DNA of 21,488 nt from an uncultured Desulfuromonadales bacterium. GTDB lineage: Bacteria; Desulfobacterota; Desulfuromonadia; Desulfuromonadales; Geopsychrobacteraceae. Where the stretch lies: the NCBI GenBank assembly GCA_947259685.1, contig CAMYNC010000115.1, positions 18,107 to 39,594 of the forward strand. The letters are read 5' to 3'. The notes beneath the pieces were generated by a model that was not told where the DNA came from, did not search any database, and was given only the letters and a program-made list of their open reading frames with translations. The position numbers were made by a program, and so were the translations under genes. Shown here piece after piece: positions 9,136 through 16,035 of this stretch (position 1 is its first letter; every line of letters starts with the position of its first letter).

Positions 9136-9387
9136 CTACAGCTGGCGAAACTCACCGGCCTGTTTTATCCAGATCTCCGCCGGCGGTAGATCAGCCTGCT
9201 CAAGCACCGCCTCTACTTTAGCCCGCAGCCCTTCAGCATAGCGGATTGCCAGGCCGCAGTCGGAGGTCAACTGGCGCGGCACCGGGATCAACAGGATCTG
9301 CTGCTTTTCCCTCTTGAGAACCTTTTCCGCTTTCATCACTCGATGGATCGAGTGAAAAATGGCAACACAATCACCATTATTAACCAC
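9136..9387 (-). CDS. DUF3343 protein (putative Se/S carrier-like)
   Basis: With a GTG start at 9387 the product is 83 residues, the size of stand-alone DUF3343 proteins. These are described as putative selenium/sulfur carrier-like and have no proven function. Family features seen are VAIFHSIHRVMKAEKVLK near the N-terminus, then LLIPVPRQLTSDCGLAIRY with the conserved Cys44 in the CGLA motif. The start is fixed by AAGGAG (9395-9400) 7 nt before the GTG. The frame remains open upstream to 9537, but that extension has no family similarity and overlaps a hairpin. It lies 93 nt before ffh on the same strand, so it is probably a separate transcript upstream of the operon. Confidence 0.8.
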   Translation of the reverse strand: MVNNGDCVAIFHSIHRVMKAEKVLKREKQQILLIPVPRQLTSDCGLAIRYAEGLRAKVEAVLEQADLPPAEIWIKQAGEFRQL

Positions 9388-9394
9388 GCCAACG

Positions 9395-9400
9395 CTCCTT
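9395..9400 (-). promoter_or_regulatory. Ribosome binding site deciding the DUF3343 start
   Basis: AAGGAG on the minus strand, 7 nt before the GTG at 9385-9387. This spacing supports the internal GTG rather than the longer open frame. Confidence 0.75.
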
Positions 9401-9518
9401 ATTTCTCTACCTGGCTGAGTCCGGCCGCGCATCATGCCATGTTTGCCTGCGACATGCAAGGGGGTATTCACAGCTGTCAGTAATTGACTCTTTCCCCCTG
9501 TCAGGCAAGCCATAAAAA

Positions 9519-9557
9519 CAGAATCCCGGAAACACAAAAAGAGCCTCCGGGATTCTG
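9519..9557 (-). terminator. Inverted repeat in the spacer after the PKD protein gene
   Basis: A perfect 12-bp inverted repeat (CAGAATCCCGGA at 9519-9530 and TCCGGGATTCTG at 9546-9557) with a 15-nt loop that holds a five-T run on the minus strand. Together with the neighbouring hairpin at 9569-9591 it probably ends the transcript of the large secreted protein. The T run inside the loop is unusual for a terminator; a GAGCC/GGCTC pairing with the upstream hairpin would place the T run after a stem. Confidence 0.5.
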
Positions 9558-9568
9558 CACGCTTACTT

Positions 9569-9591
9569 GGCTCGGCAGAATCTGCCGAGCC
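9569..9591 (-). terminator. Strong hairpin 14 nt past the PKD protein gene
   Basis: GGCTCGGCAGA and TCTGCCGAGCC form an 11-base perfect inverted repeat with one central base (realistically an 8-bp stem and a 7-nt loop). It lies just after the stop at 9606. No uridine tract follows directly, so it may act as an mRNA 3' stabiliser or as part of a compound terminator with 9519-9557. Confidence 0.6.
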
Positions 9592-9605
9592 CCTGATCAG
9601 TATAT

Positions 9606-12600
9606 CTATTTCTTGTGAACAACGATATTACCGCCACCGATCTCCTGATCGGCATCGGCATCATCGGCAGCACCACTGTGGTTATCGTACACCACAGCCC
9701 CGGTGTCCTTGTCCCAGATCTTCATCCAGAACCTGTCTGTATCACCGGCGTCCTTGCCATCTATTGCGCTCAGCATGAAGCGATACTCGCCCTCACCGTT
9801 GACAGTACCGAGGCCTTTGTACTTGGCCTTTGAACCAGCAACAACCAGCCACTCATAACTTGTGCTGTGGAAGTTGAAGTCGGCAACCCGGTAGTTGAAC
9901 TCAGTCTGCCCCGTCGGCACCGAAGCGCCCTTTTTGTACTTGGAGACAAAGCCGAAATTCGCCTTTCCGGTCAAGCTGGAGTCGGCCACATAGGCGCCGG
10001 CCGGTGAATCGATCCAGCCGCCACCAGTGACAAAGCCTGCACCCGGATCGTAGATAACCGCATAGCTGAACTCCGAACTTCCGGAGCCGCCGTCTTTGTC
10101 GGTCACGGTCAGGGTTACGGTGTAGACCCCGGCAATGGCATAGGCATGACTGCCGGTGACGGACCCGGACCCGCTCTGCTCGCTGACAACTCCGGCAGAG
10201 CTGGTGCCATCACCCCAGTTCCAGGTTGCGGTATGAGTATCGAACACACCGGGATCGCTGAAATCGGCGCTGCCACTGAATACGGCACCCACCTCGAAAG
10301 GATCGAGGGAGGCGTTGATCGCACCGACTGCCGGATCTACATTCGCTACAGCAACTGCAGCGGTGTAACTACTTGCGCCGCCATCTTTGTCGGTAATGAT
10401 GCCAGTCGCAGTGAAACCACCGTTATCGGGATACTGGCAGACATAGTTGGCATTGGTGGAGCCGACCAGATCGAAGCTCCCGTCACTGTTGCAGTCGTAG
10501 GCATAGGTGAAACCGGACGCCCCATCGGCGGAGCTGGCATCGCCCTGGTTGCCGAAAGCAATCTGCACCGAAGAGCCTTCAAAAATGCCACCGGTAGTGT
10601 TGCTCAGATCGGCGGTCGGCGCGACGTTGACCACCTCAACCGGAACCTGATACTGGCTTACGCCGCCATCCTTGTCGGCAACGACACCGGTCACCAGGTA
10701 GCTGCCATTGTCGTCATACTGGCAGGCGTAGGAGGCCTGAGCGGAGTCGAGCAACTCGTAGGTCCCATCACTGTCGCAGTCGTAGGCGTAGGTGAGCCCA
10801 AAGGTCACATCGGCGACAGATGGATCGAGCTGATTGCTGAAAGCGACTGTTGCGGCGCTACCTTCATTGATGATCCCGCTGGTGTTAACGAAGTCAGCTG
10901 TTGGTGCGACGTTGACGACCGCAATAGAAGTATTGCCTGCGTCGGTCAGACTGCCGTTATCGGTAACCTGCACGGCTACCTGCAGAGTTCCAGGACCGTC
11001 GAGATCGGAGACTGCGAAGGTGAGACTCTGCCCTGCGGTCTCGAAAGTGCCGTCGTTATCAAGATCCCAGGCAGAGCTGAGTAAGCCGCCTTCGGCATCG
11101 GTGGCAGTCGCGCTCAGAACCACCTCGCCCCCTTCGTTCACCGAGAAAGGCCCGATCGGGTCCAGCACCGGCGGCACGCTGCCAGAATAGAGCAGCTCTT
11201 CCCAGCCTTGGTCATCAGCCGGATCATGGTTGGTTTCGTAGAGCAGGGTTCCGTCGAGATAAACCTTGAGGTTGAAACCGTAGCCACGATCAGTGGAGCT
11301 CAGGGAAACAGCGACGTCGGAGCCAGGCAGGAAGATCTGGCCGTCCGTCGGGGAAACAAATGAAACGGTCGGTACCCAGCGGTCGACGTAGACGATGCGC
11401 TCATCCGCAGCCTCGTTGCCGTTGCCGTCGGTGGCAGAGGTGGTGATGATATTTTCACCCTCGGCCAGGGACAACTCATGACTGAAGGCTACTTCATTGA
11501 CATCGTCCTGATTATTGCTGAAAGCAAAGGAGGCGGATTCACCATTCACGGCAATCGCGGTAATATCCACATCGCTCGCCGTGCCGATGACCGGCGTCGA
11601 AGCAGCGTTGGTGATCAGATAAGGCGTCGGGCTAGTCACCGACAACACCGGGGCGCTGATATCAAAGATCTTCTTGACCCCACACTCCAGGGTCAGCGGC
11701 ATGGGAGTAAAGGTGATCTTGCTGTTATCCTCGGCATAGACCCAGATTTGATTCATGTTGTAGTCCATACCTGGCCCGTGGATCTCAACTTCAGGAGCTT
11801 CCACCAGGTTGGCATTGGACGAGCCCTGTGTAGTGACGTTCAATTCCTGCACGCCGTCCGCTCGATATTCCCTGCCGGAACCCTTCATGTAGGGTTTGCT
11901 CAGCAACCCGCCGCCATTCACCCGGAATCTAACCACGGCTGTCCCAGTGCAGTACTCCCTCTCGACATTCGTCGTTGTGCCGGCCACAACATTTGTAAGT
12001 TGACCGAAATCATACGTGCTGCCGTTATAAAAGTAATTGTAATCGGTAAGAGTGAACGAGGAATAAGAATAATATCCTTTGTCATAGCCGAAGGAGCCCA
12101 CAGTGACTTTATGAGAGTTCCAAGGTCCCTGAGTCAGGAAGTACTCGAATACACCATTGGGGTAGTTTTCAGGTTTGAAATACCGGTTAGCTCGTCCCCC
12201 AACCGTCGGTTGCGGCTCCCAACTGTTTGTTTCGGAGTTAAATATTTTGGAAATTCCGAAATACTCCAAATGTATACTTGAGATTTTATCGTATGGCAGG
12301 GTGCCGACAAACTTGATCTGTTCGGCCACCCGGCCAGCCGCCTGGCTGAAATCCTTGACGATGGTCTGGTCCTCGAGCACCGTCACCAAGTTGTTCTGGT
12401 ACTCGCCATCTTGGTAGGGCCAGAACAGAGTATAATTAGAGTTGAAACTGTCTTGAAACACAGTATATGGAAGGATGGAGAAAGCCCTGGCCCGCTGGGT
12501 GCTTACATAGGAGCCCGGGTTAGCAGCCACCGTAGGAAGATAATTAGCAGCATGATATCTGAATCTGTCCTCGTAGCTGGTCCCGTCGATATTGAGGTCA

Positions 12601-13358
12601 AGATAGAAACTGCCTTCGAGAGTGCCGGTTGGGTAAACCACCGGCGGCTTGGGCGGCGGCTGTGGCGGAGCAACATGGTTGATGTTAAGGTTCAGCACTA
12701 CCGTTTCACCGGCGGCAATATCCTTGTGCAACAGCTCATCGGCGTCGTAGAAAAATCGGTAGACGACCGCGCCATAGGGGCTACGGACATAGACATAGGC
12801 ATACAACCGGATCTGACTATTGGGCACAACCGGCATGTCCCAGGAGGCGTCCGCGTATTTATTGCCAGTGTAGCTGTTCGACTGGGTCTTCTCCTGCCCA
12901 GCCAAGGCACTCTTGGTGGCATATCCGTTGGCGCGCCAGTAACTGTAGGCATCACCGGTGATCTGGACGTTGAAGCGCACATTTCCGCTTGCAGCATAGT
13001 TGTTTTCAACCGTGACACCCTCGTTCACTGAGATGGTACGGGGGCTGAAAGTGACGTTGGTGTAGGGGTACGTGGCCCCGCTCGGGCTGATGACGGCTGA
13101 GGCGTCCACCGTATGATCCCAGTCGCCGGCCTGCACGGTCAGAGAGTAGTCGTCCCCAGAAGCTGTTGAGTTGGCCGAAAAGCCGCCACCAGAGGAGCTC
13201 AGGGTGATGTTGCGGGTAGCATAACCCTCGGTATTGGTCGAAACTGTTCCGGTGATATAACCGGGATGAAGGACCACTTCGGCTGCACCTGCCGCACTGG
13301 TGAAAACCAGCAGCACAAGCAGCGAAACAATCCAATGAGCTAACTTCAATTTATTCAT
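9606..13358 (-). CDS. Large secreted multidomain protein with Ig-like and PKD-like repeats
   Basis: A 1250-residue exported protein of unknown function. Residues 1-26 are a signal peptide (ending GAA). Residues 27-228 are beta-rich and unassigned, followed by a proline linker (230-242, PPQPPPKPP). Residues 243-565 are aromatic-rich and unassigned. An Ig-like/glucodextranase-B-like domain lies at 568-660 (DGNGNEAADERIVYVD), then four PKD-like units at about 733-815, 816-910, 911-1005 and 1006-1104 (WNWGDGT, DKDGG). The C-terminal 1108-1250 (GGGWIDSPAGAY, KANFGFVSKYKKG, FMLSAIDG, RFWMKIWDKDTG) is a module I know from the ends of other bacterial PKD proteins, recalled as post-COAP-1. There is no LPXTG, PEP-CTERM or transmembrane anchor. 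It is probably co-transcribed with the small secreted gene 58 nt upstream. A surface or matrix/adhesin role is inference. Confidence 0.9.
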   Translation of the reverse strand: MNKLKLAHWIVSLLVLLVFTSAAGAAEVVLHPGYITGTVSTNTEGYATRNITLSSSGGGFSANSTASGDDYSLTVQAGDWDHTVDASAVISPSGATYPYTNVTFSPRTISVNEGVTVENNYAASGNVRFNVQITGDAYSYWRANGYATKSALAGQEKTQSNSYTGNKYADASWDMPVVPNSQIRLYAYVYVRSPYGAVVYRFFYDADELLHKDIAAGETVVLNLNINHVAPPQPPPKPPVVYPTGTLEGSFYLDLNIDGTSYEDRFRYHAANYLPTVAANPGSYVSTQRARAFSILPYTVFQDSFNSNYTLFWPYQDGEYQNNLVTVLEDQTIVKDFSQAAGRVAEQIKFVGTLPYDKISSIHLEYFGISKIFNSETNSWEPQPTVGGRANRYFKPENYPNGVFEYFLTQGPWNSHKVTVGSFGYDKGYYSYSSFTLTDYNYFYNGSTYDFGQLTNVVAGTTTNVEREYCTGTAVVRFRVNGGGLLSKPYMKGSGREYRADGVQELNVTTQGSSNANLVEAPEVEIHGPGMDYNMNQIWVYAEDNSKITFTPMPLTLECGVKKIFDISAPVLSVTSPTPYLITNAASTPVIGTASDVDITAIAVNGESASFAFSNNQDDVNEVAFSHELSLAEGENIITTSATDGNGNEAADERIVYVDRWVPTVSFVSPTDGQIFLPGSDVAVSLSSTDRGYGFNLKVYLDGTLLYETNHDPADDQGWEELLYSGSVPPVLDPIGPFSVNEGGEVVLSATATDAEGGLLSSAWDLDNDGTFETAGQSLTFAVSDLDGPGTLQVAVQVTDNGSLTDAGNTSIAVVNVAPTADFVNTSGIINEGSAATVAFSNQLDPSVADVTFGLTYAYDCDSDGTYELLDSAQASYACQYDDNGSYLVTGVVADKDGGVSQYQVPVEVVNVAPTADLSNTTGGIFEGSSVQIAFGNQGDASSADGASGFTYAYDCNSDGSFDLVGSTNANYVCQYPDNGGFTATGIITDKDGGASSYTAAVAVANVDPAVGAINASLDPFEVGAVFSGSADFSDPGVFDTHTATWNWGDGTSSAGVVSEQSGSGSVTGSHAYAIAGVYTVTLTVTDKDGGSGSSEFSYAVIYDPGAGFVTGGGWIDSPAGAYVADSSLTGKANFGFVSKYKKGASVPTGQTEFNYRVADFNFHSTSYEWLVVAGSKAKYKGLGTVNGEGEYRFMLSAIDGKDAGDTDRFWMKIWDKDTGAVVYDNHSGAADDADADQEIGGGNIVVHKK
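10344..10913 (-). repeat. Two tandem 285-bp units encoding 95-residue Cys-paired PKD-like repeats
   Basis: Within the large secreted protein, residues 816-910 and 911-1005 are two units of exactly 95 residues, each starting NVAPTAD and containing TYAYDC-N/D-SDG, a second Cys (Cys861/Cys879 and Cys956/Cys974), DNG and DKDGG. The DNA units are 10629-10913 and 10344-10628. Equal length and shared motifs indicate internal duplication; the conserved Cys pairs suggest one disulfide per repeat. Confidence 0.85.
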
Positions 13359-13416
13359 TCTGAATCACTCCTGGCTTTGAAAATCAACATAATAAAATCT
13401 GTCCATAATGCTCTGG

Positions 13417-13830
13417 CTACAGCACCGGCTCGCCGACAACATCGGCTTCCACGCGGTCACCGATGGTGTTGGTGTACTCGATGCGCCAGGTAACCGGCCC
13501 CTCAGGCAACTCCGTGGCGGTCACTTCCACCGGCAGAGTCCATTCGTCAAGAACCCCCTGCGGCTGGGCCACGGCAAGGTCACCAAACATCAGGGACCGA
13601 TGGTCGTAGGTGACATTATTGGCTTCGGGAATCCAGGCGACAACATCACGAACATCAGCGCCGCTGTTGTTGATCAGTTGCACCAGCAACACACCAGAGA
13701 CGGTTTGACCGTCTTCGACGAGAATTCTTTTCTCGTATAGGAGGTGAAACTCATCCTCGGCATGGACAGCGGTAGTTGCTCCCAGAAGCAGCAGACAGAA
13801 GCACAGAAAACCGATTAATCTTCCCTTCAT
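13417..13830 (-). CDS. Small secreted protein of unknown function
   Basis: 137 residues with a clear signal peptide (MKGRLIGFLCFCLLLLG..., cleavage probably after Ala24 in AVHA). The mature part is about 113 residues, rich in beta-forming residues (LLVQLINNSGADVRDVVAWIP, VTWRIEYTNTIGDRVEADVV), with no cysteine, haem motif or membrane segment. I do not recognise a family. AAGGAG (13836-13841) lies 5 nt before the ATG, a strong ribosome binding site. It is followed after 58 nt by the large PKD protein on the same strand, so the two are probably one operon, and the small protein may be a partner or assembly factor; that is inference from position only. Confidence 0.8.
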   Translation of the reverse strand: MKGRLIGFLCFCLLLLGATTAVHAEDEFHLLYEKRILVEDGQTVSGVLLVQLINNSGADVRDVVAWIPEANNVTYDHRSLMFGDLAVAQPQGVLDEWTLPVEVTATELPEGPVTWRIEYTNTIGDRVEADVVGEPVL

Positions 13831-14317
13831 TTTTACTCCTTACCAAATTAGGTTCATTTGCAATCAGGTTACTTTTCCGGGCAGGCCTGCAGCTTAGCTG
13901 AACCTGTCCCATCCGACAGCCACTTCATTTTCTGCACTTACTTTTCTGGCAACAAAAACCTCCTTTCGCTATTCCAATTTCAGAAAGTGCAGACTCAAGC
14001 GAGGTATCCCCCTCAGAAAAAGGACTTCCCAGGACAAATTTGTAGCCCTGGATTCAAAATCGAGCGACAACAACACCCGCTTAGAATCCCCGCTCTGGCG
14101 AGCAGAGCTGAAAGTTTAGAGACAAGAAAAGCTTTAGAGGAAACAGCTATCGAAGCAGATAGGTGTAAAGACCCCTGGCGAGGGTCTTCTGAGGTTGCCT
14201 AGCGGGTCGGAGTGATTTCCCACTCGCTGTCCGGGGCATAACTGGTTAGTCCCCCCTCCGAGAGTTTTCTTTCGCTGCAGGGGCAATCCCTGCAATCCAG
14301 AACAATTCATTTAAAAC
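13831..14317 (-). promoter_or_regulatory. Long, hairpin-rich 5' leader of the secreted-protein pair
   Basis: Gene-free stretch of about 490 nt between the candidate promoter (14324-14351) and the small secreted gene. Several inverted repeats are packed at 14168-14294: TGCAGGG/CCCTGCA (14276-14282 and 14288-14294), GGGG/CCCC with an inner TAAC/GTTA (14233-14254), GAGTG/CACTC (14210-14225), and AAGACCC/GGGTCTT (14168-14174 and 14182-14188). A further stem, CCAGG/CCTGG enclosing ACAAATTTGT, lies at 14029-14051. I compared it by memory with c-di-GMP-I/II, ydaO, SAM, cobalamin, TPP, lysine and glycine riboswitches and saw no match. Plausibly a structured regulatory RNA; direction and function are inferred. 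Confidence 0.45.
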
Positions 14318-14323
14318 GGTGTT

Positions 14324-14351
14324 ATTATATTTAAGTGAAAAATTTATGCAA
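14324..14351 (-). promoter_or_regulatory. Candidate sigma-70-type promoter with perfect -10
   Basis: On the minus strand TTGCAT (14346-14351), a 16-nt AT-rich spacer, then TATAAT (14324-14329). It faces the leader and the two secreted-protein genes, and would start transcription near 14317. Confidence 0.5.
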
Positions 14352-14394
14352 CATAATTTGAGTTTACACAGGTGGCATTCTCTGCCGACAGGAT

Positions 14395-14424
14395 TTGACA
14401 CCCATCCCGCCCGAAGAGTAAAGT
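14395..14424 (+). promoter_or_regulatory. Candidate promoter for the membrane protein/DUF721 pair
   Basis: A perfect TTGACA at 14395-14400, followed after 18 nt by TAAAGT (4 of 6 matches to TATAAT), about 50 nt before the GTG at 14476. The -10 is only moderate. Confidence 0.45.
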
Positions 14425-14475
14425 GGTCAACCGAGGTTAAGCATTTCTCCTGATCCACCTGAAGGGACCACCTAC

Positions 14476-14733
14476 GTGCATTCTGAACAGCTAATCCCCC
14501 TGGCGGCGCTGATCGTCTTCGCCTTCGCCGTCAATCTGCCCCTCGGCTACCTGCGCGAAACCAGTCGTAAATTCTCGTTGCGCTGGTTCATTTTAATCCA
14601 CCTGTCAATCCCTTTCATCATCGCATTGCGCAGCATGTTCGGTTTCGGCTGGCCTTTGATTCCTGTCACCCTGGCCTGCGCGGTTGGCGGTCAGGTGGTT
14701 GGTGGCCGGCTGCGACGGAGGCGGCTGGGATGA
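14476..14733 (+). CDS. Small conserved membrane protein, unknown function
   Basis: 85 residues starting with GTG; AAGGG lies 9 nt before it. Three hydrophobic stretches are visible, at about 6-26, 37-54 and 56-75, separated by basic segments (LRETSRKFSLR) and ending in a run of arginines (GRLRRRRLG), which predicts a cytoplasmic C-terminus. No catalytic motif is seen. Its stop overlaps the start of the DUF721 gene in an ATGA, so the two are translationally coupled. I do not recognise a named family. The coding call rests on coupling, a Shine-Dalgarno site and hydrophobic pattern. Confidence 0.75.
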   Translation: MHSEQLIPLAALIVFAFAVNLPLGYLRETSRKFSLRWFILIHLSIPFIIALRSMFGFGWPLIPVTLACAVGGQVVGGRLRRRRLG

Positions 14734-15239
14734 GCAGCAACAAGCGCCCGCCGATGAGGCAGGCCCAAAAAGTCGGCAGCCTGTTAAAAGAGGTGCTCAG
14801 TGAACAGGGACTGGGGGATAAGCTCTCCCGTTACCAGGCCTGGCTGATCTGGGACCAACTGGTCGGCGAACAGATTGCCCAGCGCGCCAGGCCGTTGCGA
14901 TTGCGCCAAGGCGTGCTTGAGGTCCAGGTCGATCATCCGGTCTGGATGCAGCAGTTACAGATGCTCAAGCCGAAGATTCTGGAGAAACTGCATCAGAAAA
15001 TCCCCAACGCCGGGATTACCGATATCTACCTACGCAAAGGACACCCGGGGCGGGCTGCGAGCATGGTAAAAAAAAAGGAAGATTCCGGACCACCCGCCTG
15101 GCAGGCGATTGAACTTTCATCCGAAGAACAGCAGAAGATCGAAGACAAACTGCAAGATGTGACTGATCCGGAACTGAAAGCGGAAATGCGCCGTGTTTTC
15201 ACTTTGCAGAAGCAACTCGACAAAGATCGCAGTCGTTAG
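14730..15239 (+). CDS. DUF721 (DciA-like) family protein
   Basis: 169 residues. The N-terminal 100 fit DUF721: KVGSLLKEVLSEQGLGDKL, then YQAWLIWDQLVGEQIAQRARPLRLRQGVLEVQVDHPVWMQQLQMLKPKILEKL. This domain is shared with DciA, which helps load the replicative helicase in bacteria lacking DnaC. Whether this protein does so is inferred. The C-terminal 60 residues are charged and likely helical (SSEEQQKIEDKLQDV). It overlaps the membrane protein gene by 4 nt. Its TAG stop overlaps the TAA stop of the convergent methyltransferase in the shared bases TTAG at 15236-15239. Confidence 0.85.
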   Translation: MSSNKRPPMRQAQKVGSLLKEVLSEQGLGDKLSRYQAWLIWDQLVGEQIAQRARPLRLRQGVLEVQVDHPVWMQQLQMLKPKILEKLHQKIPNAGITDIYLRKGHPGRAASMVKKKEDSGPPAWQAIELSSEEQQKIEDKLQDVTDPELKAEMRRVFTLQKQLDKDRSR

Positions 15240-15976
15240 ATATCTCCCTCACCGTACATCCGTAACACTTCCTGAGTGTAATCCCGACCGGCACCATTAT
15301 AGACAATCAGCGGCGGCATAACCGCCAGCCCTGGCCGCCCCCCCTTTCGCCCTTCCACCAGTACCATTTTGGCAGGCTCCGTCTGGCGAGGATGGATCAT
15401 CCGCAAACGCTTCGGCTCAATGCCATTCCGGCTCAGCAGGCTGAGCAGTTCAGGCAACCGCTCGGCCAGATAGATCAGGGCAAAGCGACCACCATTCTGC
15501 AGCAGCCAGCCGGCTGCAGCGACAAAATCGCCGAGCTCACCGGCCAGCTCATGCCGCGCCGCCGCCCGTTCATCGTTCGGGGCGATCCGGCCATTTTCCG
15601 GTTTTCGGTAGGGAGGATTGCTGATGACCAGCTGGCAGTGCCCAGCAGGAAACAGTTGGCGAATCCGGCGCAGATCGCCGTCAACAATCCGAATCGTTTC
15701 GCCAAGGTCATTGAGGGCAACATTGCGCTTGGCGCGATCAACTTGAGTCGGCTGGATTTCCAGCCCGATAATTTCCCCGGCCTGGCTCGAATGCGCTAAC
15801 AGCAAAGGGATAATCCCGGAACCGGTTCCCAGATCTACGACACGCTCCCCGGGACGCAGATCGGCAAAATCGGCCAGCAGTACCGGGTCAAGAGAAAAAC
15901 GGTAGCCCTGCCTGGCCTGAATGATCCGCAGATCACCAATCCTCAGGCTGTCGATGGTTTCATTTGCTTGCGGCAT
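15236..15976 (-). CDS. TrmN6/YfiC-like SAM-dependent N6-adenine methyltransferase
   Basis: 246 residues of a class-I methyltransferase. Motif I is VVDLGTGSGIIPLLLA (47-61), the acidic end of strand 2 is GLEIQP, and the catalytic NPPY motif is at 120-123 (LVISNPPYRKP), typical of enzymes that methylate the exocyclic amine of adenine. The N-terminal GYRFSLDPVLLADF is the signature of the YfiC/TrmN6 group, which methylates A37 of tRNA1(Val) in E. coli; the substrate here is inferred. The start codon lies about 10 nt from the right-end hairpin of an IS200-type element, whose sequence supplies the only candidate ribosome binding site (AGGTGG, 10 nt upstream). Confidence 0.82.
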   Translation of the reverse strand: MPQANETIDSLRIGDLRIIQARQGYRFSLDPVLLADFADLRPGERVVDLGTGSGIIPLLLAHSSQAGEIIGLEIQPTQVDRAKRNVALNDLGETIRIVDGDLRRIRQLFPAGHCQLVISNPPYRKPENGRIAPNDERAAARHELAGELGDFVAAAGWLLQNGGRFALIYLAERLPELLSLLSRNGIEPKRLRMIHPRQTEPAKMVLVEGRKGGRPGLAVMPPLIVYNGAGRDYTQEVLRMYGEGDI

Positions 15977-15986
15977 AAGTCACTGA

Positions 15987-16005
15987 CCACCTGCATAGCA
16001 GGTGG
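15987..16005 (-). repeat. Right-end hairpin of the IS200-type element
   Basis: 8-bp perfect stem with a 3-nt loop, 10 nt from the methyltransferase start codon. TnpA of this family recognises such subterminal hairpins as single-stranded DNA. Confidence 0.75.
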
Positions 16006-16014
16006 CCTGAGGAA

Positions 16015-16031
16015 AGCCCCTAAAAGGGGCT
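16015..16031 (-). terminator. Hairpin just after the transposase gene
   Basis: AGCCCCT and AGGGGCT with a 3-nt loop, 4 nt past the transposase stop. Only three T residues follow, so termination may be partial. It would limit read-through from the element into the methyltransferase gene. Confidence 0.5.
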
Positions 16032-16035
16032 AACG

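Noticed and set aside
10146..11084. Plus-strand 312-codon frame opposite the PKD region
   Set aside because: Mirror of the repetitive PKD coding sequence; the minus-strand frame has clear domains and a signal peptide.
11478..12281. Plus-strand 267-codon frame inside the large secreted gene
   Set aside because: No start signal or recognisable motif; it lies opposite a continuous conserved-type coding frame.
13858..14202. Plus-strand 114-codon frame in the gene-free region
   Set aside because: Low-complexity composition, no Shine-Dalgarno sequence, runs antisense through the leader hairpins, and resembles no family.
14168..14294. Possible c-di-GMP (GEMM) or ydaO riboswitch
   Set aside because: The conserved cores of these classes that I remember, such as GACGCAAAGCC for GEMM-I, are not present on either strand, so I report only an unmatched structured leader.
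14246..14458. Minus-strand 70-codon frame with several cysteines
   Set aside because: It spans the hairpin cluster and the candidate promoters on both strands, has no ribosome binding site, and its composition is not protein-like.
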